A stretch of DNA of 64,000 bases. Source: Catenulispora sp. EB89. GTDB taxonomy: Bacteria > Actinomycetota > Actinomycetes > Streptomycetales > Catenulisporaceae. The notes beneath the pieces are model-generated. The model was not told where the DNA came from and searched no databases. It saw only the letters and a program-made list of their open reading frames with translations. Position 1 is the first letter of the stretch, and each line of letters starts with the position of its first letter. Below, one piece after another: positions 16,682 through 25,053 of this stretch. The DNA lies in contig NZ_JBGCCU010000001.1 of NCBI RefSeq assembly GCF_041261445.1, positions 682,001 to 746,000 of the forward strand, read 5' to 3'. The translations under genes and the position numbers were made by a program.

Positions 16682-17425
16682 ATGTGTATCGAGACGCACC
16701 GCGACTTCCCCGCGGAGGAACTGCTCACCCTCACGGCCGGCGACGGCACGACCTTCGGCGCCTTCCACGCCCGGGCCGAGAACCCGTCCAGCGGCCGCAT
16801 CATCCTGCTGCCCGACATGGGCGGTCTGCGCGGGGACTACGTCAGCCTCGCGCGGCATTTCACCGGGACCGGCTGCGACGTCGTCGCCATCGACTACTAC
16901 GGCCGCACCGCGGGCGTGGGTCCGCACGCTGAGGACTTCGACTACAAGCCGCACATGGCCGAGGCGCGCCGCGAGAACGTCCTCGCCGACATCGCCGCTG
17001 CCATCGCCTATCTCGACACCTTTGGTTCCGGCCCGACCTACACCCTGGGCTTCTGCGTCGGCGGCGCCCACGCGCTCTACTCCGGTACGGCCGCGCCGGA
17101 GGTGCTCGGCGCCGAGCTGGCCGGCGTCGTCGCCTTCTGCCCGTGGACCGGTGCCTACGGCCACGCCGAGGCGCTGCCGGACGACTTTATCAGTGCCCTG
17201 CGTGTGCCGGTGCTCGGGCTGTTCGGCGGGAGCGACAAGGAGGTCCCGGTCGCCGTCCCGGAGTCCTTCGAAGCTCAGCTGACCGCCGCCGGCCGGCCCC
17301 ATGAGATCGCGGTCTATCCCCACCAGCCGCACGGTTTCTACGAGTACCACCATCTTGGTGAGACAGGTCACACCGAAGCGGCCGAGGACGCGTGGCAGCG
17401 GCTGGAATCCTTCACCAAGGCGTGA
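16682..17425 (+). CDS. Dienelactone hydrolase family protein
   Basis: 247 residues. The family triad is readable: Cys in LGFCVGGAHAL (about 120), Asp in GGSDKEVP (about 180), and His in HQPHGFYEYHH (about 220). The early ILLPDMGGLRGDYVSLARHF provides the oxyanion side and the RTAGVGPHAEDFDYKPHM segment the usual lid. These enzymes open lactones or thioester-like substrates in the cytoplasm. It lies 81 bp after the TetR gene on the same strand and may be co-transcribed, perhaps in the same detoxification response as the hydrolase. A GC-rich hairpin (17430-17467) follows the stop. Confidence 0.85.
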   Translation: MCIETHRDFPAEELLTLTAGDGTTFGAFHARAENPSSGRIILLPDMGGLRGDYVSLARHFTGTGCDVVAIDYYGRTAGVGPHAEDFDYKPHMAEARRENVLADIAAAIAYLDTFGSGPTYTLGFCVGGAHALYSGTAAPEVLGAELAGVVAFCPWTGAYGHAEALPDDFISALRVPVLGLFGGSDKEVPVAVPESFEAQLTAAGRPHEIAVYPHQPHGFYEYHHLGETGHTEAAEDAWQRLESFTKA

Positions 17426-17994
17426 TTTCGGCGGCGGCGAAGATGAAACCTTGTCACCTCCGCCGCCCCACCTCGATCTTCCCCTGTGGTCCAGACCAAT
17501 CTGCCACTTGTCGCAAATCAGAGGTCTGTATATAGCCGTCCCAAAGGTTTGTCCGGCGGCGTAGCCGGTTTTCCGAAGTCTTTACGCCCCGAACCTGTTC
17601 GAACCCGCCGAACCCCGCAAGGCTGAAGCCGCCCGCGTAACCGATCGCGGGCTCGCGCGTTGGTAAGGGCGTGGGTGGGAACTTGTGTGCGGAGCGCGGG
17701 CTGCGCCGGTGTGTCGTTCACCGGCACGCCGCCCCGGCGGCTCCTCGCGATCCGCCCGGCGGCGTATGATCCGGCGCTGACGAACCCCCGCGGACCCGGC
17801 GGTCCGTCCTCGCGCGGGTACCTGCGCGCGCGGCGTGAAACCCTTATCCACGCCCTCAGATATCGCCTCGCGGGCGTCTCCTGATGTAATGGGCTCAGGG
17901 TCGATCATGGCACATCTTTGTCAGGTTTCTGATATGTTCTTCGAATTCGAGCCGGTATCCACTTCGTAATCGACTCAGAACGTAGGGTTGGCAT
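17426..17994. other. Intergenic region without a recognisable gene
   Basis: About 570 bp between the dienelactone hydrolase and the conservon. Apart from a weak hairpin just after 17425 and an A/T-richer zone from about 17885 that should hold the conservon promoter, I see nothing. The short open frames here lack ribosome binding sites and protein-like composition. A TAGGGT hexamer (17983-17988) lies 6 nt before the leader frame at 17995. Confidence 0.5.
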
Positions 17995-18048
17995 ATGGCT
18001 TCCGTATCTGCTCGCAGTCGCAGCCACACCGGTGGTGACGTCCGGTGA
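17995..18048 (+). CDS. Possible 17-residue leader frame overlapping the cvnA start
   Basis: ATG 17995 reads 17 codons (ASVSARSRSHTGGDVR after Met) to a TGA at 18046-18048, which overlaps the cvnA GTG in a GTGA overlap. It begins 6 nt after a TAGGGT box, which could make it leaderless. Translation of this frame would then deliver ribosomes to cvnA, which has no good ribosome binding site of its own. It has no family resemblance. Confidence 0.4.
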   Translation: MASVSARSRSHTGGDVR

Positions 18049-20456
18049 CCGCGGCGGACCGCGTCCAGGAGGCACCGCGTCCCCACGGCGCACCCGGCCG
18101 GCACTCGGCCTTCGGCGCCGCCTCCGAGCGCCGGGCCGCCGGCCGGCGGCCGACCGCCTGGATCGTGGCCCCCTCGGTGTTCTCGGCGGTGCTGGCGGCC
18201 GCGGCGATCTTCATCGTGGTGAACGGCGCGCACTCGGCGGGGTACCGCATCAGCGGCGGCACGATGACGACCGTCTACGTGCTCGGCGCCCTGATACTCG
18301 CGGTCGTCGTGGCCACGCTCGCCCTCGCGGGGCGTCCGGGCCGCACGGCCGAATTCGTGTCCTACCCCGAAGCCGAGCGCCGCCAGCCGCCGCAGGCACC
18401 GCACCAGTCGCACCAACCGCACCAACCGCACCAGCAGCAGCCGCCGATGCCGCAGCAGGCCCCGGCCCCGCTGCCGCAGCGGGTCCCGCCGCAGGCTCCG
18501 CCGCCGCCCCCGGTGTCCCCGCAGGTCGTCGCCAACGCGACCGAGGCGGCCGCGACGCTGGCCGCGGCGACCCGGGCCGCGGCCGGTCCGGCGTCCGTCT
18601 CCGACGAGGGCGTGGACCTGCAGGTCATCTTCGCGCAGCTGGTGCGCCGGCTGCTCACCCTGGTGCTGCAGCAGATCAACCGGCTCGACGAGCTGGAGAA
18701 CGAGGTCGAGGACCCCAAGCTCCTCAAGTCCTTGTTCGGCATCGACCACCAGGCCACCCAGGTCCGCCGGTACGGCGAGAACATCGGCGTCCTGGTGGGA
18801 GCGCTCCCGCAGCGGCAGTGGACGCACCCGGTGCCGGTCACCGTCGCGCAGCGCTCCGCGGTCTCCGAGACCCCCGACTACCCGCGCGTGCAGGTCATCC
18901 CCCGGGCCCCGGGCCGCATCCACGGCCACGCCGTCTCCGATGTCATCCACATCCTGTCCGAACTGGTCGAGAACGCCACCAACTACTCGAACCCGACCAC
19001 CAAGGTCACGGTCGGCGCGCACCGGGTGTCCGCGGGTCTGGCGATCGAGATCAACGACCACGGCATCGGTATGGAGCCGGACCAGTTCCGGCGGCTCAAC
19101 ACCCTGCTGCGCGACCCCTCCGGCGCCAACGTCAGGGACCTGCTCTCGCAGGGCCGCATCGGCCTGTCCGTGGTCGCGAAGATGGCCCAGCGGCACGGGA
19201 TCGCCGTCGAGCTGGCGCCGAACGTCACCGGCGGCACCATGGCCCTGGTGGTGATCCCGGACGCGCTGCTGGCGACCGAGGAGCTGCCGGCCGACCGGAA
19301 CCGCCAGCCGCGCCGCGGCATCGACACCACGCAGCTGCCGGCCCGCCCCGCGCTGGTCTCGCTGCCGGACGCGGTCACGCCGGCCCCGGCAGCCGCCCCG
19401 AGTTCGGCCGCCTCGCTGTCCCCGGTGGCCGCCTCCACGCTGCCGCTGCCCGCGCCGGCCACGTCGCAGGTGCCGCCGCTGCCGACCGCCGACGACACGT
19501 ACCGCCTGGGGCAGCAGAACTCCGTGCGGGCGGCGTCGCAGGACACTGCGCAGGCGGGCTCGTCGGTCTCGTCGGGCTCGTCGGGTCCGTCATGGGCCGC
19601 CGCGCCGCCGCTGCCGACCGCACTGGCCGGCGGGTCCGAGACGTCGAGCTCGGGCTTCTCCTGGGACGCGCTGTCGACGTCGACCAACGCTGCCGACGAG
19701 GCGTCGAGCTCGGGTTCCGGCTGGGACGCGCTGTCGAGCCCGTCGACCACTTCGAGCCTGTCGGGCACCGCGGACCAGTCGTCGCGCCCGGCCCCGGCCA
19801 CCTCGGTCTGGCCCGCTGAGCCGCGGCAACCCCAGCACTCCCAGTCGGCCTCTGCGACGCCGGCGTCCCCGGCGTCCCCGGCAACCTCGTCCGGGTCGCA
19901 GCCGAGCTACTCCCAGTCGGCCCAGGGCCTGCCGATCCGGCCGCAGCCGGCCCCGGCCGAGCCGCAGTGGCCGTCCACCACCCCGCCGACGGCGACCGGC
20001 GGCCCCGCGCCGGTCCAGGCCGCGCCGGTGCCGCGCCCCACCGGCTCCGCCGCGTACCCGCAGCCGTCGGCCGGCCAGTACCCGGGCCAGGGCCCGGGTG
20101 CCGGCGCGCCGCCGTGGTCCCAGGCCGGTGCGCCGCAGCAGGCCGGCCAGCCGGGCTCCCCGCAGGCTTCCCAGCCGGGCCCGCAGCCGCAGCCGGGCTC
20201 CGCGCCGGGCCTGCTGCCCGACGGCCGCCCGCAGCTGCGCCGCCGCACCCCTCAGGGCCACATCTCCGCGCGCCTGATCCAGGCTGAAGGACAGGAGAGC
20301 CGGCCGCACGACGGCGGTGCCCTGTCGCCGACGATGATGTCGGACTTCTGGCAGGGCCTGTCCTCGGGTACCGCGCCGGCCGACCCCCCGGCGGCCGGAC
20401 CGGACCCTTCGCAGCACGATCGCACCACCGCGAACCGTCAGGAGTGGAACCAGTGA
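18045..20456 (+). CDS. cvnA: Conservon sensor-kinase-like protein CvnA
   Basis: 803 residues. It has two membrane helices (about 39-59 and 76-95) separated by only about 16 residues, so there is almost no external sensor domain. A His/Gln/Pro-rich stretch follows (119-131, HQSHQPHQPHQQQ) and then a Pro-rich linker. A helical dimer region (about 185-240) precedes a HATPase domain with N box LSELVENATNYS (about 303), G1 INDHGIGM (about 336) and G2 GRIGLSVVAKMAQ (about 370). There is no convincing phospho-acceptor His box. About 380 residues of Ser/Pro/Gln-rich disordered tail complete it. Known CvnA proteins form a membrane complex with CvnB, C and D, akin to a eukaryotic G-protein-coupled system. 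The start follows from the GTGA overlap; the stop overlaps cvnB. Confidence 0.88.
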   Translation: MTAADRVQEAPRPHGAPGRHSAFGAASERRAAGRRPTAWIVAPSVFSAVLAAAAIFIVVNGAHSAGYRISGGTMTTVYVLGALILAVVVATLALAGRPGRTAEFVSYPEAERRQPPQAPHQSHQPHQPHQQQPPMPQQAPAPLPQRVPPQAPPPPPVSPQVVANATEAAATLAAATRAAAGPASVSDEGVDLQVIFAQLVRRLLTLVLQQINRLDELENEVEDPKLLKSLFGIDHQATQVRRYGENIGVLVGALPQRQWTHPVPVTVAQRSAVSETPDYPRVQVIPRAPGRIHGHAVSDVIHILSELVENATNYSNPTTKVTVGAHRVSAGLAIEINDHGIGMEPDQFRRLNTLLRDPSGANVRDLLSQGRIGLSVVAKMAQRHGIAVELAPNVTGGTMALVVIPDALLATEELPADRNRQPRRGIDTTQLPARPALVSLPDAVTPAPAAAPSSAASLSPVAASTLPLPAPATSQVPPLPTADDTYRLGQQNSVRAASQDTAQAGSSVSSGSSGPSWAAAPPLPTALAGGSETSSSGFSWDALSTSTNAADEASSSGSGWDALSSPSTTSSLSGTADQSSRPAPATSVWPAEPRQPQHSQSASATPASPASPATSSGSQPSYSQSAQGLPIRPQPAPAEPQWPSTTPPTATGGPAPVQAAPVPRPTGSAAYPQPSAGQYPGQGPGAGAPPWSQAGAPQQAGQPGSPQASQPGPQPQPGSAPGLLPDGRPQLRRRTPQGHISARLIQAEGQESRPHDGGALSPTMMSDFWQGLSSGTAPADPPAAGPDPSQHDRTTANRQEWNQ

Positions 20457-20887
20457 GCAGCAACCAGACCGAAGAGAATCTCAGCTGGCTGATCAACCGG
20501 ATGCTGCAGAGCATCCCGGCCGCCCGCAGCGTGCTGCTGATGTCGACGGACGGTTTGGTCCGCGCCTACACCACCGGTCTGAGCAAGGACGAGGCCGACA
20601 CCCTGGCCGCCGCCGAGAGCGGCATGTGGGGCATCGTCACGGCCATCGGCAGGACCGTGCACGCCGGAAGCGTGCGCCAGGTCGTGGTGGAGCTCGACGG
20701 CGCGTTCCTGTGCGTCGGCGCGGCCGGCCCCGGCACCTGCATCGGGGTGCTCGCCGACCGCGGCGCCGACCCCCGGCAGATCGGGTTCGAGATGCAGCGC
20801 TGCGTCACCGCCGTCGAGCGGGAACTGTCCACGGCCCCGCGCGGCGCCGCGGACGGGGCGGTGGCAGCAGCGCGGGCCCGGTCGTGA
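20453..20887 (+). CDS. cvnB: Conservon roadblock/LC7 protein CvnB
   Basis: 144 residues from GTG 20453, overlapping the cvnA stop in GTGA with CAGGAG upstream. It is a single roadblock/LC7 fold: LSWLINRMLQSIPAARSVLLM, STDGLVRAYTTGLSKDEAD, then VRQVVVELDGAFLCVGAAGP. LC7 proteins act as regulators or exchange platforms for small GTPases such as MglA, and CvnB is thought to work on CvnD. The C-terminal tail is Ala-rich. Confidence 0.92.
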   Translation: MSSNQTEENLSWLINRMLQSIPAARSVLLMSTDGLVRAYTTGLSKDEADTLAAAESGMWGIVTAIGRTVHAGSVRQVVVELDGAFLCVGAAGPGTCIGVLADRGADPRQIGFEMQRCVTAVERELSTAPRGAADGAVAAARARS

Positions 20888-21255
20888 GCCGGGGCGATCC
20901 CGATGCCTTCGTCGACTCCGCGGCCGGCCGGCTCATCCGGCCGTACGCGGTCGCCGGCGGCCGGACGGCGCCGAACGCCGACTTCCACCTGGTGACCTAC
21001 GTGGTGGCCACCGGCCGGGCCCTGGGAGACCTGGGCCCGGACCACGACGACATCCTGAGCCTGTGCGACCGGCCGATCTCGGTCGCCGAGGTCTCCGCGC
21101 TGTCCGGGCTCCCGCTGGCCGTCACCAAGATCCTGCTGTCCGACCTGCTCGGCTGGCGCGCGATAGACACCCGCGCGCCCGTGCCCGTCTTCGAACGGGC
21201 CCGGCCGAGCACAGACCTTCTGGAGAAGGTGCTGGATGCCCTCTACAAGCTCTGA
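20884..21255 (+). CDS. cvnC: Conservon DUF742 protein CvnC
   Basis: 123 residues from GTG 20884, again a GTGA overlap with the preceding gene. DUF742 is marked by RLIRPYAVAGGRTAP, FHLVTYVVATGR and the C-terminal winged-helix-like SVAEVSALSGLPLAVTKILL-SDLLGWRAID. In conservons this protein interacts with CvnB or CvnD. Its last 20 nt overlap the start of cvnD. Confidence 0.92.
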   Translation: MSRGDPDAFVDSAAGRLIRPYAVAGGRTAPNADFHLVTYVVATGRALGDLGPDHDDILSLCDRPISVAEVSALSGLPLAVTKILLSDLLGWRAIDTRAPVPVFERARPSTDLLEKVLDALYKL

Positions 21256-21856
21256 GCTGCCCGGCGGTCTCAAGCTCCTGATAGCCGGCGGCTTCGGCGT
21301 CGGCAAGACCACGCTGGTCGGGGCGGTCTCCGAGATCGCGCCGCTGAAGACCGAGGCGACGATCACCGAGGCCAGCGTCGGCTACGACGACATCGCGCTC
21401 ACCGGCGGCAAGACCACCACCACGGTGGCCCTGGACTTCGGCCGGATCAGCATCGCCAACGAGTACGTGCTGTTCCTGTTCGGGATGCCCGGCCAGGAGC
21501 GGTTCTGGTTCATGTGGGACCAGCTGTGCATCGGCGCGCTCGGCGTCATCGTGCTGGTCGACACCCGCCGCATCGAGGACTCCTTCGAGGCCGTGGACTA
21601 CTTCGAGCGCACCGGGATCCCGTTCCTGGTCGCGGTCAACGAGTTCGAGGGCGCGCAGTTCGCCTACACCGCCGTCGAGGTGCGTGAAGCGCTCCAGCTG
21701 CGCGCCGAGGTCCCGGTGGTGATGTGCGACGCCCGCTCGCGCACCTCGGCCGTGAACGTCCTCATCGCGTTGGTGAAGCACCTGCAGAGCACCGACTACC
21801 GGACCGTCCGGCCATCCGCCCCCGAGCTGGCCGCGCATGAAGGAAGCTACATATGA
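21236..21856 (+). CDS. cvnD: Conservon GTPase CvnD
   Basis: 206 residues from ATG 21236, overlapping cvnC by 20 nt. The P-loop GGFGVGKTTL (about 17-26) and the switch/G3 region GMPGQERFWFMWDQL (about 83) mark a small Ras-like GTP-binding protein of the MglA/CvnD group. The G4 position reads VAVNEFEG, lacking the Lys of NKxD, as is usual for CvnD. It would be the output GTPase of the conservon, at the membrane through its partners. Its stop overlaps the next start (ATGA). Confidence 0.92.
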   Translation: MPSTSSELPGGLKLLIAGGFGVGKTTLVGAVSEIAPLKTEATITEASVGYDDIALTGGKTTTTVALDFGRISIANEYVLFLFGMPGQERFWFMWDQLCIGALGVIVLVDTRRIEDSFEAVDYFERTGIPFLVAVNEFEGAQFAYTAVEVREALQLRAEVPVVMCDARSRTSAVNVLIALVKHLQSTDYRTVRPSAPELAAHEGSYI

Positions 21857-22821
21857 CAGAGCGCGACGACTTCCAGACCCCGGCCCTGCGGCTGGGCCGG
21901 CCGGCGCCCTCCGACGCCGCCGCGCGCGCGGCCCGCCAGCGCGAGCTGGGCCTGGCCAGCACGCCGGACTCGGTGTTCGACGAGGTCGCGCGCAGGGCGG
22001 CCGAGGCCACCGGCGCAACCGCGGCGATGGTGAACCTGGTCGGCGAGTCCGGGCAGTACTTCGTGGGCCTGTACGGCAAGGAGCCGGCCAGCGGCGACCC
22101 GGCGTTCCTGGGCGACCCGGGCCGGTTCATGGACATGGACCAGGGTTTCTGCGTGCACGTCGTGGGCCGCAAGGCCGCGCTCACCCTGGACGACGTCTTC
22201 GAGTTCTCCCGCTTCCGCGGCAACCCGGTGGTGGACGAGCTCGGCGTGCGCAGCTACATCGGCGTGCCGCTGATCGACGACGACGGGACGGTGATCGGCA
22301 CGGTGTGCGCGATCGACCCGGCGCCCCGAAGCGAAGCGGAGGGGAATTCCTGGGGCAATCAGGGCCTCCAGGTGCTCAAGGCGGCGCGCGACGAGGTGCT
22401 GGCGGAAATCAGCGGTCGGCAGAAAATCGCCGGGGTGTTGGAGGGCGCCGGCGGCACGGCCATGATCGCCGCGCGCCCGGGCCTGGAGGTGCTGTACGCG
22501 AACACCCTGCACGATCAGCTCTTCGGCGTCGTGGAGATGCTCGGCACGCCGGCCCCCGAGGCGTTCCCGCACCTCGCGCCGGTCGGCATCCTGGCGGTGA
22601 TCGAGCACCTGGACCGCGGCGGCGAGCCGACGGCCACCGCGCCGATCCCGTTGAACGAGCCCGCGACCGGCTCGGTGATCTTCGCCGCGGTCCCGGTCCG
22701 GGTCCCCGGCCACGACGCCGCGGTGCTGACTCTGGGGCTGCGGGACAGCGACGGCGCAACCGTCCTGAGCCGGGCCAGAGCACTCGCCTCGGACATCGGG
22801 GACCTTGCGGACACAATCTGA
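21853..22821 (+). CDS. GAF-domain protein, fifth gene of the conservon
   Basis: 322 residues from ATG 21853, overlapping cvnD in ATGA, so certainly in the operon. After a disordered start, residues about 35-165 form a GAF domain (FDEVARRAAEATGATAAMVNL, GFCVHVVGRKAALTLDDV, IGVPLIDDDGTVIGTVCAID). A second, PAS-like part follows (about 200-320). It has no kinase, phosphatase, cyclase or DNA-binding domain. GAF domains bind cyclic nucleotides, haem or other small ligands, so this protein could be the sensor missing from CvnA; that is inference. Conservons often end with cytochrome P450 genes, and none is here. Confidence 0.85.
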   Translation: MTERDDFQTPALRLGRPAPSDAAARAARQRELGLASTPDSVFDEVARRAAEATGATAAMVNLVGESGQYFVGLYGKEPASGDPAFLGDPGRFMDMDQGFCVHVVGRKAALTLDDVFEFSRFRGNPVVDELGVRSYIGVPLIDDDGTVIGTVCAIDPAPRSEAEGNSWGNQGLQVLKAARDEVLAEISGRQKIAGVLEGAGGTAMIAARPGLEVLYANTLHDQLFGVVEMLGTPAPEAFPHLAPVGILAVIEHLDRGGEPTATAPIPLNEPATGSVIFAAVPVRVPGHDAAVLTLGLRDSDGATVLSRARALASDIGDLADTI

Positions 22822-22980
22822 TTCGCAGGAGTAACACGTACCCCAGAGGGAAACGGCATATACGAGCCAGGACACTGTATTGCCCGGCGATGATCACGTG
22901 ATAGGTATGAGTGCGCGCGTGCTCTGGCGATCACTAGCGAGCCCGCGCGGGAACGCCGTACAGCGGTGAGGAGAGAGTCG

Positions 22981-24195
22981 GTGTCAGCACTCATGAACCA
23001 GGTCTTCACCAACGACCGGCATGAGGCGGTGCGGGAGGAGGTCCGGGCTTTCGCCGAGCAGCACGTGCGGCCGCGGGTGGCGCAGATGGAGGACTCCCGC
23101 GAGGTCGACCACGAGCTCTCCGCGGCGATCGCCCGGCGCGGCTGGATCGGCGCGACCATCCCGGTCGAGTACGGCGGGATGGAACTCGGGCACCTCGGCA
23201 AGACCATCATCATCGAGGAGCTGTCCCGGGTCTCGGCGGCGATGGGCGCCATGGCGCAGGCCTCGCAGCTCGGTGTGGCCAAGATCCTGCACTTCGGCAC
23301 CGAGGCGCAGCGCCGAAGATGGCTCCCGCCGATCGCCACCGGGAACTGCCTGCCCACCATCGCGGTGACCGAGCCGGAATCCGGCGGGCACGTGCTGGGC
23401 ATGTCCGGCAACGCGGTGCGCGAGGGTGACCACTACGTCCTGAACGCCCGCAAGGTATTCGTGGGCAACTCGCACGTTGGGCACGTCCACGGCGTCGTGG
23501 TCCGCACCGGTCCCGGCTCCAAGGGCCTGAGCGCCTTCCTGGTCGAGTACGACCGCCCCGGCGTCCGCCTGGAACCGCTGGACCCGACCATGGGCCTGCA
23601 CGGCTTCAGCTTCGGCGAGATCGTCATGGAGAACTGCCGAATACCGGTGGAGAACCGACTCGGACAGGAGGGCGAGGGGCTGGACGTGGCCTACTCGTCC
23701 AGCACGCTTTACGGGCGCCCGAACCTCACCGCGGTGGCCCTGGGCATCCACCAGGCGATCGTCGAGGACACGGTCGCCTACTGCCAGCAGCGCCGGCTCT
23801 ACGACGCCCCGATCCACGAGATCTCCTCGATCAAGGTCCGGCTCGGCGACATGCAGTCCCGGCTGATGACGGCGCGTCTGGCCGCGTACCACGCCGTCTA
23901 CCTGCTGGACCAGGGCCTGCCCTGCGACACGGAGCTGATGAACGCCAAGCTGGTCAACGTCGAGTTCGCCATCGACTCCGCACGCGCGGCGATGGACATC
24001 GTCGGCGCCCGCGGCCTGCAGACCCGGTACCGGATCGAGCGGTATCTGCGCGACGCCTATCACGTGCTCGCGCCCGCCGGCACGGCCGACATCCAGCGGC
24101 TGCGCCTGGCCGAGGCGGCGCTGAACGTCGACCGCGGGCAGTGGTCGGCGCGGTTCTCCAAGGAAGTGCGGGTCCGGGATTCCGGGCTGGTGTAA
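22981..24195 (+). CDS. Acyl-CoA-dehydrogenase-like flavoprotein lacking the catalytic Glu
   Basis: 404 residues from GTG 22981, with GAGGAGAGAG 3-12 nt upstream. The order is that of the acyl-CoA dehydrogenase fold: N-terminal helices (FAEQHVRPRVAQMEDSREVD), GATIPVEYGG, the flavin-binding TEPESGGHVLGM, KVFVGNSHVGHV, and the C-terminal helical domain with RRLYDAPIHEISSIKVRLGDMQ. Where these enzymes carry the catalytic base (YEGTxxIQR), this protein reads APAGTADIQRL, so the Glu is Ala366. The alternative base position used by isovaleryl and long-chain enzymes also lacks Glu. It may be a flavin monooxygenase-type or ACP-acting relative, as in some biosynthetic clusters, or use another residue. 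It is 160 bp downstream of the conservon and could be its target. Confidence 0.8.
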   Translation: MSALMNQVFTNDRHEAVREEVRAFAEQHVRPRVAQMEDSREVDHELSAAIARRGWIGATIPVEYGGMELGHLGKTIIIEELSRVSAAMGAMAQASQLGVAKILHFGTEAQRRRWLPPIATGNCLPTIAVTEPESGGHVLGMSGNAVREGDHYVLNARKVFVGNSHVGHVHGVVVRTGPGSKGLSAFLVEYDRPGVRLEPLDPTMGLHGFSFGEIVMENCRIPVENRLGQEGEGLDVAYSSSTLYGRPNLTAVALGIHQAIVEDTVAYCQQRRLYDAPIHEISSIKVRLGDMQSRLMTARLAAYHAVYLLDQGLPCDTELMNAKLVNVEFAIDSARAAMDIVGARGLQTRYRIERYLRDAYHVLAPAGTADIQRLRLAEAALNVDRGQWSARFSKEVRVRDSGLV

Positions 24196-24206
24196 CGGGA
24201 TCCGGC

Positions 24207-24974
24207 TCAGGACTGGTGCTCGACCAGGTTCCGCAGATCCACCATGACCTTGCCCATGACCTCCGGGCCGGTGCCGAAGACCATCTGCTGGTGGTCCGGC
24301 TTGGGGTAGTACGTGACGGTGCCCATCGTGGTGGCCGTCATCCACATGCAGACGGTGCTCTCCGCGGCCAGGCCGCCGGACTGGACCGCGCTGGAGACGC
24401 AGCCGGCCTGGCCGCCGTGCGGTCCCGCGCCGATCATCACGTGGTTCTCCACGAGGTGGTCGCCCGTGCCGTCGGTGGTGTAGAGCGGGGCGACGTCGAA
24501 GACCGGCTTCATCTTGTCCGGTACGAAGCCGCTGCCGTTGTAGCCGGCGAAGATGACGTAGACGTCGTGGGTCGGGTCGTCGTAGACCGCTATGACCTGG
24601 GATCCGGTGACCCCGAGCGGGGCGGCGCCCTTGGCGAGTTCGGACTGGATCGTGCCGAGCGTGGCGGCCTGGGGCTGGATCTGGGCGAAGCCGAAGACGG
24701 ACTTCGGCGCCGACAGCACCCATCCGCTGCCGCCCGGATCGGCGCCGCCCGGATTGACGCCGCCCGGATTGACGCCGCCGGCCGGGGCCGTTCCGGTCGC
24801 CGGCGGCCGGCCCGCAGTGCTCTGATCGCTGTTCCCCACCGCCGCGACGCTCTGGCTCGACACCGGAGCGGAGCCGGTCGTGCCGGTGGTCCCCGATGCA
24901 CCGCCGCACCCCGCGAGCGCGACGGCACTTATGCCTATGATCCCGACGAACGGGATAAAATGTATCCGCGTCAT
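24207..24974 (-). CDS. Secreted lipoprotein of unknown function
   Basis: 255 residues from ATG 24974. It has a lipoprotein signal (FVGIIGISAVALAGCGG), so it is attached outside by Cys22 or so. A Ser/Thr-rich linker follows with GGVNPGGVNPGGADPGG at about 67-83. The globular part (85-255) has no helix-turn-helix or enzyme motif; it contains a Cys pair (GGQAGCVSSAV, STVCMWMTATTMG) and the phrase FGTGPEVMGKVMVDLRNLVE. It is convergent with the flavoprotein gene (11 bp between stops) and divergent from the LysR gene at 25054. Confidence 0.75.
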   Translation of the reverse strand: MTRIHFIPFVGIIGISAVALAGCGGASGTTGTTGSAPVSSQSVAAVGNSDQSTAGRPPATGTAPAGGVNPGGVNPGGADPGGSGWVLSAPKSVFGFAQIQPQAATLGTIQSELAKGAAPLGVTGSQVIAVYDDPTHDVYVIFAGYNGSGFVPDKMKPVFDVAPLYTTDGTGDHLVENHVMIGAGPHGGQAGCVSSAVQSGGLAAESTVCMWMTATTMGTVTYYPKPDHQQMVFGTGPEVMGKVMVDLRNLVEHQS

Positions 24975-25053
24975 GGCCGCCAGACTCGCACAGCGTCTCA
25001 GAAACCGGCCCCGAGATTTGCTAAGCGGCGCATGTAGCGGCGCTAATGGACGC

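Noticed and set aside
17426-18044. tRNA or other structured RNA before the conservon
   Set aside because: I looked for a cloverleaf with a GTTCGA-type T arm and matching acceptor stem and found none; only weak hairpins are present.
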